The notes below the pieces were generated by a model. The model ran no database searches. It was not told where the DNA came from and worked only from the letters and a program-made list of their open reading frames with translations. DNA of 64,000 nucleotides from positions 34,954 through 98,953 of the forward strand of contig JAHDVF020001310.1 in assembly GCA_022606425.2 (NCBI GenBank). The letters are read 5' to 3'. The position numbers and the translations under genes are program-made. This DNA is from Lepidostoma basale (Eukaryota > Arthropoda > Insecta > Trichoptera > Lepidostomatidae). Positions 41,430 through 52,434 of the stretch are shown piece by piece (positions within the stretch are counted from its first letter, which is position 1; every line of letters begins with the position of its first letter).

Positions 41430-42134
41430 CAGCATAAGTACATTTTTACTATTGTATATTTTAAGGTAGGTTTATTATTCCAATTATTAGGATACGGCCT
41501 TACAGGAAGGTATTTTGATCGGTGCTTAGAGCTACGCTGTAAGCGACCTAGCGAACCGATATACGGCGTACTATCGCGATGGCCACACTGCAGGTTTTGC
41601 GCCAAGCTACGGGTCTCTATAGTAAAAAATATTACATAGCTTAGAACTAAGCGAAGCACTTCGGTGTAGCTTTAGATTTAAATAATGTAAGAAAGCTTTT
41701 AAGTCTTAAAGAATGTTCAAAAATGCACTTTTGACGTGTTTAACAAAAATACATATATATTTCGAAACACCTTGCTAATACTTATTTTGTTTGTTTATTT
41801 TATAGTTGATCATTTATGCGATTTCTCAGAAAAGTTATATTTTCAACAGGTACTCGAGTACCTATACGGAGCTATTATTCAATCAATAAATCACCCGAAA
41901 TTACCGGAAGTAGCTCACGAATTAAGGATATTGTCTGATGTAGGATTTGTTCTCGGTTCAAACGGTTGATGGGGACACCGATACAAGTCTAAACACTGTA
42001 TTAAAATATATTACACTTACATACTTCGTGTATTAGATTGAATAGTAATAATAAAAAGCTTTTTTCTGTAGTATGTACTAGTATATCAGATTTGTTAAAT
42101 GTATGATTATTTAAAAAATGTTTAAAATGATAAC
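41430..42134. other. Spacer with an unexplained GC-richer island
   Basis: 41490-41660 ('gatacggccttacaggaagg', 'gtaagcgacctagcgaaccg', 'gcgatggccacactgcaggt') is richer in G+C than its surroundings and matches no other place in the window. No convincing frame. A 77-codon plus-strand frame at 41736-41969 has no recognisable motif. Confidence 0.35.
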
Positions 42135-42278
42135 CATCAATATTTATTGTTTCTTGAACAATGATGTAATACTCCATATTAAATAATTAATACGAATGAA
42201 AACGTCAGTTTTCTAAAAGTTTTATTATATTTTATGGGAATTACATGTTTTGCCCTTCTAAGGCATTATCATATATGA
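42135..42278. repeat. F3 snapback half
   Basis: 'tgtttcttgaacaatgatgt', 'aatactccatattaaataat', 'aacgtcagttttctaaaagt', 'ttgcccttctaaggcattat'. One arm plus the core. Confidence 0.7.
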
Positions 42279-43490
42279 CGAAACTTCAACTCGTTGCAGT
42301 TTATATACACTAGTAAATGGAGCAGAATATGGTAATTAACGAAAATTTATGTAATTTTATACATTTTTAACAAAGAATTAAAACCATCAAGAAAAAATGC
42401 AAGTCATCATTCATAGACAGCTCACTGTCAAAAATAATTCATATGTCCTAGAATAATTGGAAGAAGAAGTTTAAACGATGTTGTCAAAAATATCATTTTA
42501 TTTTGGTAAAAATAGTGTAGGGAATAAGGCTGAAGAAGAACAACATATTTGTATTTTACTTATATTGTGTATTGGTGATTTATTAATAAATTAATTGAAC
42601 AATAATATGTGATATTGGGGAAAATCTTTATAAACCAAATATTTTAAAATACCCGTTTCGCCTTGAATTAAAAATCATCAAAAAATTTATCTTAATTTGG
42701 TATTCGCATATTTAAATCTTATTTTAAATAATCTAATTAAATATATATATTAATGAGGAAATGGCGTTTTGAATATAAATGCTATTTTAATTAATGAACT
42801 TATAACATTTCTTCTCTGATTCTTAGAATTAAATCTAGTACCTACATGTTGCTAACCGTTTTAATTTACGTACGTGTGCGTATTATGTTTGATTGTGTTT
42901 ACTTTCACAATTATTATTTAAAATTTAGTGTTTCTGTACTAAGTTTTATACAAAAGTTAGTCAGATATCCTTGAAAGATATAACGCAAGGCCAATTCAAA
43001 AGGGATTTTTTTAAACGGTTGCTACTTAATGATAAAGTCGTGGCTTAGAAATACCGACTTTAAAGAAAGGTTTTTAAGTTATTGCTTATTCAGTTCATTT
43101 GGTTCTATGAGCACGTCAGATAACAAGTGAAATAACTATCGTATACATACAATAATAAAGAAATGATTTGTTTACAACCTAAGCACCATATATGATAGGA
43201 ATATTCATTTTCTATTTAAATCCGCTATAATATATAATACTTAACGTAAAATTTATTTTAAAATAAATGAGTCTGGAAGGTCTACAGTTAGAAAAAATAG
43301 CACATTAAAAAAGTTCCGATTTTTTCTTGTTTAAAATTGTAGGAACTTCCGTTGTTTTAATGTTTCTGTACATTTAAACATGTAAACTGTTACTTTTCCA
43401 AACCGGATAAGATTCACTAGTACAAAATAATTATATTTAATATTTATAAACGATTGGAAATACTTCTTATATCATAATATATAATAATAT
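42279..43490. other. AT-rich spacer
   Basis: No gene or repeat recognised over 1.2 kb. Confidence 0.45.
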
Positions 43491-43494
43491 TTAT

Positions 43495-43728
43495 TAAGGA
43501 TTAACTGTATCTCAATAGAGACGAAGACGTAAATTGTGTTTTTTTTTGGAAACAGAATATGGTGGTCGTGGCGTTTACAGGACTTATGACCTGTCATTGG
43601 TTGGGTTAAGCGATCGCTTTATGTTAACAACATTCCCCATTCCGCCCTTCTTACCTTATGATTAACCCGCAATGGGTAAAATCCAGTATTTGTCTATAAG
43701 TATTTGTATACATTCAAAATATAATATT
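43495..43728 (+). mobile_element. M1 element
   Basis: 'ctcaatagagacgaagacgt', 'ttacaggacttatgacctgt', then the right terminus 'attaacccgcaatgggtaaa', 'atccagtatttg', 'gtatttgtatacattcaaaa'. That terminus is the inverse of the left end at 34262, showing the family has long terminal inverted repeats. Confidence 0.7.
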
Positions 43729-43744
43729 TATTACCAGTTTGCAG

Positions 43745-44040
43745 ATTTATATAAGGGAGTAACCAAGAGATCCGTACGATGACCCAGCAACCCCTAATAA
43801 CGAGCACCACGATATCCGGTCTCCAAGCATGGATTAGGCACGTACGTCGAGCCGGGGAGACCAGAGCAATCAAGACCCTGTACTCTTCAAGACCGACCGG
43901 AGTAAGAGCTCTAGGAAGGCCTAGACAGGGTCCAAAGGTTAACGTTATGGCTGATCTAGCTAGTCTGGCCGAATCGGACTGCTGGGAGCAACGGGCGCAG
44001 GATTCAGGAACTTGGAGGAAAATCAAAGGAGGCTAAAATC
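43745..44040 (+). mobile_element. LINE C-terminal fragment (RTE-like, separate family)
   Basis: An 85-codon frame: 'TTISGLQAWIRHVRRAGETR', 'RPTGVRALGRPRQGPKVNVM', 'ADLASLAESDCWEQRAQDSG' and 'TWRKIKGG' with a stop. H-V-x-R ... G-R-P-R ... W-x-x-x-AQD-x-x-x-W is the usual RTE-like ending. Confidence 0.7.
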
Positions 44041-44825
44041 TTCAAAAGTTTTATTGACATATGAAGTAAGTAAATATTTTGCAGATTTCTTAATTTATTA
44101 AATTATACATTAGTAAGCATATAAAGTGAGTTTTTATAAATATGATTTATTCGTAAATAAGGTTAAAAATTTATATTTTAGCAAACATTTAGCTTGATTA
44201 CCTATTCAAAGACATGCCTTAAAAATGAGCCATTTTTGAACAATGTTTATTTCTTTACAAACAACACTGACATTAATAAAGTTTTTAATTAATATTCAAA
44301 CATGTTTCGGACACAGAAGCCAATCCTAAATGTTATTAGTTTTTTGTATACACAAAATAAATATTTAAACAAAATTTTCAAGAAAGTGGTCAGTTTTAAC
44401 AGATATTTAAATGAAAGTTTCGAATGTTTCTAGATTTATTATAACAAATTTTGTAAATAGTTCTCAAATTATATTTTAAAGTTCTGAAATTGTAATTAAA
44501 AAAACAAACTTTTCTCTTATAAGGATCTATTAGGTTAGATAACTTGGAAGACTTAGTAATGTTATTTATTAAATGTCTCATTAATTACTAAATACTTTTT
44601 ATTACTAAATGCGCAGACATTCCAGACCGCTCTTCATCTTCCGGTAGCTGTAACAAACCTGTTTTTGATGCTGTCAGAAATAAACACAAGAGCAATATTA
44701 AATAATGCTTTTGTGATTCTTAAGATAGAATGTCTTCGCGAGATTGTTTTTATCTAAGATTTATTTATAGCAGATTTCCATTTATTTTTGCACTATACAC
44801 ATTTTTGATTTTTGATTTTAAGCAA
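44041..44825. other. AT-rich spacer
   Basis: 44290-44340 ('aaacatgtttcggacacaga', 'agccaatcctaaatg') is a lone snapback core in antisense. Otherwise nothing recognised. Confidence 0.4.
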
Positions 44826-44827
44826 AC

Positions 44828-45062
44828 AAAAGTCTATCTAGAAAAGTGCACAATGGTGTTCTTGTACCGACGCTTATCTATGGAAGCGAATCACGGAACT
44901 AGCAAATGAAGGATGAAAGTAGAATAAATACAGTAGAAATAAAATATCTTATACGAATGTGTAGAAAATCTGTGTATGATAGTGTCGAATGGAAACGTAA
45001 AAAGTGAATGTAGTGCGAACAAAAGTGTTGTGAACAAAATAATTAATGGAACATTACGATGG
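44828..45062 (+). mobile_element. LINE-A fragment
   Basis: 'aatggtgttcttgtaccgac', 'ctatggaagcgaatcacgga', 'gaaagtagaataaatacagt', 'gaacattacgatggtttcga'. It stops at 45062 where an F4-type core begins. Confidence 0.7.
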
Positions 45063-45118
45063 TTTCGACCGGTTTCGACAACTCGCTGCCATCTTTTGGC
45101 ATCAAAACGTAAAAAAAT
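45063..45118 (-). repeat. F4 snapback core remnant
   Basis: Antisense 'cgaccggtttcgacaactcg', 'ctgccatcttttggcatc'. On the minus strand: hairpin, then GAAACCGGTC. A second lone core lies at 45629-45660. Confidence 0.5.
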
Positions 45119-45124
45119 ACTATG

Positions 45125-45593
45125 GTTCAAAAGTCAAAATAATTAAAACAATAAATAGTAAGAAAATCCATATTACTATACGAAGTGGAGACCTGGACCC
45201 TCGTAATAGAAGCACTTGAAATGTGTCTCCATCGCAAAATGTTGCGTACCTAATGGACTGATATGGTCACCAACAATGAGGTGCTACATAGAGCCAGAGT
45301 AGGAAGATAATTGCTGTCTGATGTGAAGGCTAGAAAGATGGCATATCTGAGACACATTCTCCGCAACGAGATAAACGATCTGCTGCACCTCATCATAAAA
45401 GGGAAGATCGAGGGTAGGCGTGGTGTGGAAAGACCCCAGATGTCCTGGCTCGAGAATGTCAAGGAATGGACCTGAGTTCAGGTGGTGGGAGCGTGGTTTC
45501 GTCTGGCACAGGACAGAGAGGCCTGCGCCAGGGTGATAGTCGACGTCAGGGGACCTGACATGGCACTCAAAGAAGAAGAAGAAGAAGAAGTAT
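45125..45593 (+). mobile_element. LINE-D 3' end, longest copy
   Basis: Reads through several stops: 'EALEMCLHRKMLRT', 'NNEVLHRARVGR', 'LLSDVKARKMAYLRHILRN', 'EINDLLHLIIKGKIEGRRGV', 'ERPQMSWLENVKEWT' and 'VIVDVRGPDMALK', then a (GAA)5+ tail at 45570-45590. A typical 5'-truncated RTE-like LINE. Confidence 0.85.
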
Positions 45594-46115
45594 GAAAATA
45601 TTTGTACCTACTTCATGAAAATATTATTGGTTTCGGCAGCTCGCTGTTATTTTCTGGTGGATCTTTACATAATAAAGCAAAAGTAAAGAATACGAGAAAA
45701 TATATTAGGGTCTTTATGACAGCTATCGTGTGGACACACTCATTGTTACATTTCAGAATTTTAAGAAGGTAATAAAATGATTCTTTTCTTCATTTTTATA
45801 TGGCGTAGAGTAAAAATTAGAAATATTATTCAACAATGAAGTAACCGCTATGTCTTGAGTATTGCATTTTTATTGTTCGACACACATTTGTTATTGCAAT
45901 TACAATCAAACATGCGCTGTTTTAAATAGTTTAATATATGTATATATATGTACATACAATTATGAACAACCTGATTTTGTTTAATACATAATCATTCAAT
46001 AAGGATGGACAAGTGCGTAAGTAGTTTTTCCTATTATAGTCAGTGAGTGCAATGCTCTATATCTGAAGATTACATATGTGAGTTTCTATTTTTTCTACAC
46101 TCTTCGGATAATAAA
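45594..46115. other. AT-rich spacer
   Basis: Apart from the lone snapback core at 45629-45660 ('tttcggcagctcgctgttat') nothing is recognised. Confidence 0.4.
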
Positions 46116-46117
46116 TG

Positions 46118-46292
46118 AGAATAACTAACTAAACATCACGCCGTTTCTTCGGAGGGGTAGGCAGGGAGGATGGACCGTCATAATGCTCTGTCCTGACACA
46201 ACATTCTAGCTTACTCTTCATTCACACATCATAACAGGTGCTCGTCGATTTTTTTTCCAATTCGAATGTGGCCGCCGAATATTGTAATAATA
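46118..46292 (-). mobile_element. LINE-A 3' end
   Basis: 'aactaactaaacatcacgcc', 'tcggaggggtaggcagggag', 'cataacaggtgctcgtcgat'. Antisense, short. Confidence 0.7.
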
Positions 46293-46309
46293 ATGAGAAT
46301 AATGTTTGT

Positions 46310-46662
46310 TAATACGTTATTTTGAGGTTCTATTACATTTTATGGGAATGACATTTGTATCGCCTTGCGAAGGCAATTAAGATATTTGATAATGTTTTAG
46401 CAGGGCGAAATACTCGTATGACATTATTTAGTTATAGTGCAAGTCTTTGAAAATTTTAAATATGATTCCTGTACGAAATTATTTCTCAAATTAACTTTTA
46501 TGAATGTGGTATCTAAATATTCTTGAAGTAGAGTTTGGTCAAGTTGTACGTTTTGTTTATCTAACAGAAGGTTATTAATTCGAATGATAACGTCAGTCTT
46601 CTAGATGACATGTTTCAACTTGCAAGCATTATGAAATCAAGGTATTTAAAAATAATAATGTA
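46310..46662. repeat. F3 snapback pieces
   Basis: 46310-46440 has 'gttctattacattttatggg', 'aatgacatttgtatcgcctt' and 'agcagggcgaaatactcgta' (8-mer insert at 46411). 46560-46660 is a second half ('cgaatgataacgtcagtctt', 'agatgacatgtttcaactt'). Confidence 0.6.
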
Positions 46663-46854
46663 AACTTCTCTTAATTGAAGTTTGTATTGTATAGGGTCTT
46701 TAAATATGGTCGCACCATTTTTAATAGCTCGTGCAGAATATCCATCGTGGCGTACGCTATGTGCTACGTAGTGCCGTTTTGTTGGAATCAAATATTGTCG
46801 GTATCTATCTAATCCAGTTTAAGTCACAAGAGTAAATTTATTATTATTTTAAAC

Positions 46855-46977
46855 GACGTATTGTGGACTTTGCAGGACTCCTAAAAATTGGCGAATAGAT
46901 TTCTGATTCTGATAATATGTTTTTACAATTTCAACGCGTTGTTGAAGCGTGTAACGTTTTTCAGTAAAATATCAAGA
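46855..46977 (-). pseudogene. Tc1/mariner-like transposase N-terminal remnant
   Basis: The minus strand, directly after a stop, reads 'YFTEKRYTLQQRVEIVKTYY' and 'QNQKSIRQFLGVLQSPQYVV'. Y-T-x-x-Q-R-V-E-I-V-K-x-Y-Y-x-N is the first helix of the DUF4817-type DNA-binding domain of mariner-related transposases. No start codon, no catalytic part. Independent of the 6563-6892 copy. Confidence 0.6.
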
Positions 46978-47785
46978 TTAATAAGTATTTTTGTCAACTT
47001 TGACAGCTATCGCTATACCAAAATAGCCGCTATGCGCTGTCAAAGTTTGAGCGAATCTATTGAAAACCCTTTGATCGCCAAGACACGTCACCTGCATTAT
47101 ATTTCATACATAATATCATTAAAAAATGTATAATAATAAAAAAGTATTGTGGCAATATCACTTAGACACGTTAGTTTATTTCATTTTTAAGTTTAAGCGC
47201 TCTTAATGAAAAACCTTATAATTGTGTATTCGAGGTAAGAAATCATCATTTCAAATATAGTAAAAATTTACCAGTGTCTGTTGCATCGTTAACGCATAAT
47301 TTCTTAATCTTATTATCACTGGAATATTAACATTCTTAAAATGTGTGTGTTTGGGGTTCTTACTTGTACTTTCAGATTTAAAATGAAATTTGATTTTGAT
47401 TTTTGATTAAACAAAAATGACTGATTGAAACCTGTGTTAGTGCCACCTACACCGTTCGTGAATATTATATATTAAGTTAAATTACACAAAACATATGTTT
47501 TTTTAAATAATATTGACACCAAAGTTATGAAATTTACCGTTTTAGATGCATTAAATTGATTTAAGGTAAATTGACAGAACATGATTGACATATTTTAATT
47601 AAAATCTACTATATAGTTTTGCATGGTACATATAATATAATGATTATATGCTAATACATATTATACTTATAATATTCAATCTTTTATGAACACAGCTATT
47701 AAAAAAAAAGTAATTGTGGTTATAAATATTATTAATAATACTCGTAAAATTATGTATAATATATTACTTATGATCATGTTGATTA
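46978..47785. other. AT-rich spacer
   Basis: 46990-47050 has paired 'caactttgacagctatcgct' and 'atgcgctgtcaaagttt', which could be a transposon terminal inverted repeat, but the extent is unclear. The remainder is AT-rich; one TACTCGTA at 47739. Confidence 0.35.
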
Positions 47786-47789
47786 ATTT

Positions 47790-47992
47790 CTGTTCTATCA
47801 CATGTGTTCGTAGTATGGAAGTGAAGCATGGCACTGGCAGAAGAAGGAAAGGAACAGAGCGAATGCGGTAAAGATGATACTCCTTAGATGTATGTATGGT
47901 AGAAGGATGAATGACAGAATTTATAAAGTTGATACCAGGAAGGAATGTTGAGAGGAAGAAAGTAATATAAACAAAATTGTGAAAGGATTAAT
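47790..47992 (+). mobile_element. LINE-A fragment
   Basis: 'gtagtatggaagtgaagcat', 'ggcactggcagaagaaggaa', 'aacaaaattgtgaaaggatt'. The GSEAW ... IVKGL region only. Confidence 0.65.
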
Positions 47993-48570
47993 AATGATTA
48001 AGAAATTATGCCGGAACACCTTAAAGATGAAACAAAACATAACCCACTTAAATTATATTTCCTTAACCAGATTTTAGAAAATAATGATTTTTAACTTAAT
48101 ATAGTGACAAAACTGTTTACTTTGGAATACTATTATGTTACCGCAATTTATTTAAAATTATATTAATTTTCTAACTCATATTCTATCTTTTCTTTGTATA
48201 AATTATTTCGTGATATTTTCAAAACTCTCCCTGATTTTCTGTTTCAAGCCGAGAATTTATATATTTCTTCATTTCACTCTCCATTTATTATCTGTGTATT
48301 AAATATTATAGATGTATTATCATAGTAATTTATATTTAACTTTTAAAAAACTTAAATTTAATTGTAATTTTGACTTGCCGTAATTTGTATTTGCTTGATT
48401 ATTTAGTTTAGTTAGTTTTAAGTAATTCTATGTATAATTTTTTACAATAAGTATATTTCCTGTTTATAATCATGTATAAAAAAGTCATGTCATAAATAGT
48501 GGGGTATCAGTAATGAGAGTCCTCTCACGATACTCCCAAAATAAAATCGTATAATAATAAAAAAATATAT
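47993..48570. other. AT-rich spacer
   Basis: Nothing recognised. The text around 48440-48560 ('gtggggtatcagtaatgaga') may be an old transposon 3' end. Confidence 0.35.
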
Positions 48571-48572
48571 AA

Positions 48573-48808
48573 TAAAAATGCGTTAACGATGCAACAAGAG
48601 TACAGAGTCGAGGAAGTCAGAGGAAAACATGGCATGGCCAAATTAATCAAATTTTATAGGTCAGCCATGTTAGACCAAAATACGAAAGTATTGTCGCGTG
48701 TATATGACTCGTTGTATGAATGTGAAGGAAGCTAGAGAGGTGTGTTAGGTTAGAGAATCGTGGCCATTTTCACATATTATCCTACCGGGTAAACGGCGTG
48801 ATTGCTGT
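48573..48808 (+). mobile_element. LINE-A 3' end
   Basis: 'gcgttaacgatgcaacaaga', 'gtcagaggaaaacatggcat', 'gactcgttgtatgaatgtga', 'taccgggtaaacggcgtgat'. Frameshifted. Confidence 0.72.
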
Positions 48809-49071
48809 TTTCGTACAATGGCTTGGTATATTCACCACGGTTTAATATATGAGTATATTATGTGTGCATATATTTACATTATCATAGGCATTATTCCTGG
48901 TCAAGGGTAAATTCCTCAAAATTAGGTGTGCTTTCAAAATACTACATTCATAGCACATAGTTGTTAATAAGTTAAGCGAAAAATATTACAAATTTAAAAT
49001 ACCTTAACTTCATAATAAGCAATTAAGTAGAAATGAAAAAATGAATGTTGTTGAAATTTCTTGATAGAAGT

Positions 49072-49240
49072 TAACTAACTAACTCACTAGCTAACCACCA
49101 CGCCGTTTCCGCGGAGGGGTAGGCTGAGAAGATCGTCCACCGTGTTGTATCCTAACAAAACTCTTGCGACTCTACTACATTCACGCATCTTGACATTCAC
49201 GCTCGTCGATTGTTCCTACTTTGAACCATCATAGTGATCC
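49072..49240 (-). mobile_element. LINE-A 3' end
   Basis: 'aactaactaactcactagct' tail, 'aaccaccacgccgtttccgc', 'catcttgacattcacgctcg'. Antisense, short. Confidence 0.7.
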
Positions 49241-49636
49241 TTTCTGAATTTTATTTTAGGACGCATTCATCCGCCTTACATTCCTTTTGTAGTTCATCAT
49301 TAGGTATTTAATTTTAATTATTATATATTATATATATATTAATACAAGGTTTAATCGGTGAGCTTATTGTTTGCAGCATTCACAATCATATAGGCTCGAA
49401 TAAAATTAAATGGTACATTGGTGTTCTAAGGATTTAAAATACTTCTTTATTATATCTTGAAAAATGAGAATGTTTATATATTTTTTTATATATACTTAGT
49501 ATACAACACTCACTTTATTAAAAAATAAAAATGAAATACCAAACATGTTTCGGACTAACAAGCCCTTCATCTGTGATATTACATAAACATAAATACTTGC
49601 TGGTTAAGTGCCTAATTACAGCTAATTTAAAAAAAC

Positions 49637-49972
49637 GGTGGATACGTGTAACAAAAATTAAATAAACACAAAAGTCCGGATCATCCATGTCAACATGTGC
49701 AACATCGAAAAAAACATTATGTGTTATTATGGGCGAAATCAAAAAAACGGTGGATTTTTATATTATTTGTTTAGATTTATTTTGTGGGTGTTGGTCGATC
49801 GAAGTGTGCGCGGGAGATGCCTATTGGTGGCGATGAGGTTCGCAACCCATCACACCGCGTCTCCCGCGGAGCGAAAAGAGAAGGATGGAGTGCCGCATCA
49901 GTAAAAGTGTGACAGTCCATTCTTTCTGCCTATTTTCTGCGTGATGGTTAGTTAGTTAGTTAGTTAAATACT
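49637..49972 (+). mobile_element. SINE S3
   Basis: 'acggtggatacgtgtaacaa', 'tcgatcgaagtgtgcgcggg', 'agatgcctattggtggcgat', 'gaggttcgcaacccatcaca', then the LINE-A-like end, here deleted to 'tgcctattttctgcgtgatg' with (GTTA)n. Confidence 0.75.
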
Positions 49973-50079
49973 TAAAATATAAAAAAAATTACAAATGTGG
50001 TCAGTTTTGACAGATGTTAAAATAATTTATTTGGTAACGTTTATGCTTTTGTTATAACAAATATTATGAATAAATTTAA

Positions 50080-50235
50080 AATGTAAAATAATATCTCAAT
50101 AGAGACGAAGAAACAAACTGGAAACTGACTATGGATGATCAAGGTGTTTACAGGACTTATGACCTGTCATTGTCCTGTCATTAAAAAATTTAAATTAACC
50201 ACCCACAGGTGAAAATCCAGGATTCGTATACAGAT
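50080..50235 (+). mobile_element. M1 element, short copy
   Basis: 'atctcaatagagacgaagaa', 'gtttacaggacttatgacct', 'aggtgaaaatccaggattcg'. Internal deletions. Confidence 0.6.
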
Positions 50236-50520
50236 ATAAGTATACATTTCACAAATATTTGTAAAATAATAATTTAAAGTTCTTATTGGGGTTCAGGTAT
50301 TAACTTGCAACAAAATAAATAAATCAATGTTTGGACTACGTTAAATTTATTTGAATATTTATAATATTTTCTTTTTTTTAAATACTTTTTTAAATGTTTT
50401 TTATAATATGTATTTTATTATATTTGTATTTTTTTAATATCATTGATGAAGACTTCGATAGCCCGAAACATGTTTCGTATTTAATTTTCAATTTTTAATT
50501 AAGTGAGTGTTGTATACTAA

Positions 50521-50571
50521 AAATGATGTAAAACTCCGTATTAAATAGTTTTCTAGAATTTTTATTATATA
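50521..50571. repeat. F3 fragment interrupted by a Helitron
   Basis: 'atgatgtaaaactccgtatt', 'aaatagttttctagaatttt' and 'attatat' match the F3 arm and stop exactly where the Helitron end begins. Confidence 0.6.
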
Positions 50572-50620
50572 CTAGCTGACCCGGCAACGCTTCGCTATTG
50601 CTATATTAGAGTATATAAAT
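50572..50620 (-). mobile_element. Helitron 3' terminus
   Basis: CTAG at 50572-50575 with host A before it (T on the minus strand). On the minus strand a short hairpin GCAAT...GTTGC sits just inside, about 9 bases from CTAG. It fits the Helitron 3' rule. The body extends to the right; how far is uncertain (see findings). Confidence 0.65.
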
Positions 50621-50917
50621 ACTCGTACACCCAATATATATTAAAGAAATACAATGAAAGTTCAATATCAATTATTTTATTGGATAAAATGACATGTGTA
50701 TAGGTGCAAGAATGTGTGTATCCTAATTCAGTTCATATCTTTAAAACATTTGTTTAATCCAAGCAAACTTGCTGTGAACTTGAATAATACTAATGTGAAT
50801 TGAACAATTGAAGGCTGGGCATTACCAAGGTGGCAAGTTTGCAAAAAGTCTGAAATGAGTTTTTGATGCCAATTGGTCTTAAACATAGCTGTGCAAAAGC
50901 GCGTTATGATTTAATAA

Positions 50918-51577
50918 TATAGTGTAGTTCAAACGTTACCCTAAAGATGCCACCCAAAAAAAAGTTTATATATATCTTTTTCAGCTTTATGTTTAAACCA
51001 TTAAACGTCCAGTCTTAATTTTTTTCCTCAATATTTTAAGTGAAATTAAAAAACAAATAAATATACTATATCACATTTGCATAAAACATTCATACATATA
51101 CAATTCATATCCGTTCACTCCTGGGCGTAGGCCTCCTCCATCTGCTTCAATGTCTGTCGATCCTGGGCAACACGCATCCAATGTCGTCCCTCCATCGAAG
51201 TTGAGGACGTCCTGGGTTTCAGGTTGCACTTCATCTACGCATATATCGAGGTGTGGGATCCATCCTCTGCACACGCGCATTCCATTATCTTCTGGGTTGT
51301 CTGCCTCATCTCATGACATCTTTCAGCTTGCAGATTTCACCGTTTCATGTTACCTAGAAATAAAAGGAAAAATATTAAATTAATATATAGTGTAGTTCAA
51401 ATGTTACCCTAAAGATGCCACCCAAAAAAAAGTTAATATATATCTTTTTCAGCTTAATGTTTAAACCATTAAACGTCCAGTCTTAATTTTTTTCCTTAAT
51501 ATTTTAAGTGAAATTAAAAAAACAAATAAATATACTGTATCACATTTGCATGAAACATTCATACATATACCATTCAA
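50918..51577. repeat. Direct duplication, 468-bp offset
   Basis: 50918-51101 and 51386-51572 are near-identical ('tagtgtagttcaaa', 'gatgccacccaaaaaaaagt', 'ttaaaccattaaacgtccag'). The segment between them carries a LINE fragment. Confidence 0.8.
51105..51312 (-). mobile_element. LINE C-terminal fragment (LINE-F)
   Basis: The minus strand has 'EVQPETQDVLNFDGGTTLDA' in one frame and, in the neighbouring frame, the 'MEGRHW...AQDRQT...MEEAYAQEWTD' style ending seen best at 52170-52330. An RTE-like C-terminal tail, frameshifted. Confidence 0.6.
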
Positions 51578-51589
51578 GGTCATAATAAT

Positions 51590-51800
51590 GCTCTTAGAAA
51601 TACAATGTTTAGAGAAACAAAACTCTTGATTTTGATGTCCATTAGATGAAGCTAATAATGCACATTCACTTAACCAATGACGAAATTTGTAAATTTGTGT
51701 GATGTCTGGAAATATACATTGAATCAATTCTCCTTTGGAGTGTGATTCTACAGAAATCAGTTGATAATTTAAAGCATTCATTCCATACAATGAACTTTCA
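51590..51800 (-). pseudogene. Helitron helicase fragment
   Basis: The minus strand reads 'YGMNALNYQLISVESHSKGE', 'LIQCIFPDITQIYKFRHWLS' and 'ECALLASSNGHQNQ'. The I-F-P-D-I-x-x-x-Y-x-x-x-x-W-L-x-x-x-A-x-L-A-x-x-N pattern is the region near the end of the PIF1-like helicase of Helitron RepHel proteins. Only about 60 residues remain. It lies inside the block bounded by the Helitron terminus at 50572, in the same orientation. Confidence 0.6.
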
Positions 51801-51879
51801 TTGTTGCAGACTTTTACCCATTCCAGAAATATTTAAAATGTTGCATGTAGGTGTTTCAATGTTTTGTATCATCATCATC

Positions 51880-52434
51880 ATGAGCCTATATCCGTTCACT
51901 CCTGGGCGTAGGCCTCCTCCATCTGATTCAATGTCTGTCGATCCTGGGCAAAAAGCATCCAATGTCGTCCCTCCATCGAAGTTGAGGACGTCCTGGGTTT
52001 CGGGTTGCAGTTCATCTATCATCAGGGCTGCGAGCGGCATGCCATTTTAGCGCTGCCACTCTTCCGATGATGTCCGACACTCCTGTTCTGCCTCTAATAG
52101 TGGAATTAAAACAATTAATCCAACCTGTACATACCATTTCAAAATTAGTTCATAAATATAACAATCTTCCTGGGCGTAGGCCTCCTCCATCTGATTCAAT
52201 GTCTGTCGATCCTGGGCAAAACGCATCCAATGTCGTCCCTCCATCGCAGTTGAGGACGTCCTGGGTTTCGGGTTGCAGTTCATCTATCATCAGGGCTGCG
52301 AGCGGCATGCCATTTTAGCGCTGCCACTCTTCCGATGATGTCCGACACTCCTGTTCTGCCTCTAATAGTGGAATTAAACCAATTAATCCAACCTGTACAT
52401 ACCATTTCAAAATTAGTTCATAAATATAACAATC
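51880..52434 (-). repeat. 268-bp tandem duplication carrying LINE-F
   Basis: 51901-52166 and 52169-52434 are almost identical over 266 bases ('cctgggcgtaggcctcctcc' through 'tcataaatataacaatc'). The minus strand of each encodes 'CNPKPRTSSTAMEGRHWMRF' and 'AQDRQTLNQMEEAYAQE', an RTE-like LINE tail. The unit also includes non-LINE sequence ('gtggaattaaa(a/c)caattaat'), so it is a segmental duplication and not two insertions. Confidence 0.85.

Larger units (their letters stand above)
49498..50518. repeat. Snapback element F8, split by nested insertions
   Basis: The left arm 49498-49605 ('agtatacaacactcacttta', 'ccaaacatgtttcggactaa') is the inverse of the right arm 50445-50518 ('agcccgaaacatgtttcgta', 'aagtgagtgttgtatact'). 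Between them lie SINE S3 (49637-49970) and M1 (50080-50235). The two arms therefore belong to one element opened up by later insertions. Confidence 0.65.

Noticed and set aside
41736..41969. 77-codon plus-strand frame with a hydrophobic start
   Set aside because: No domain, no neighbouring exons with compatible splice sites and AT-driven composition; probably chance.
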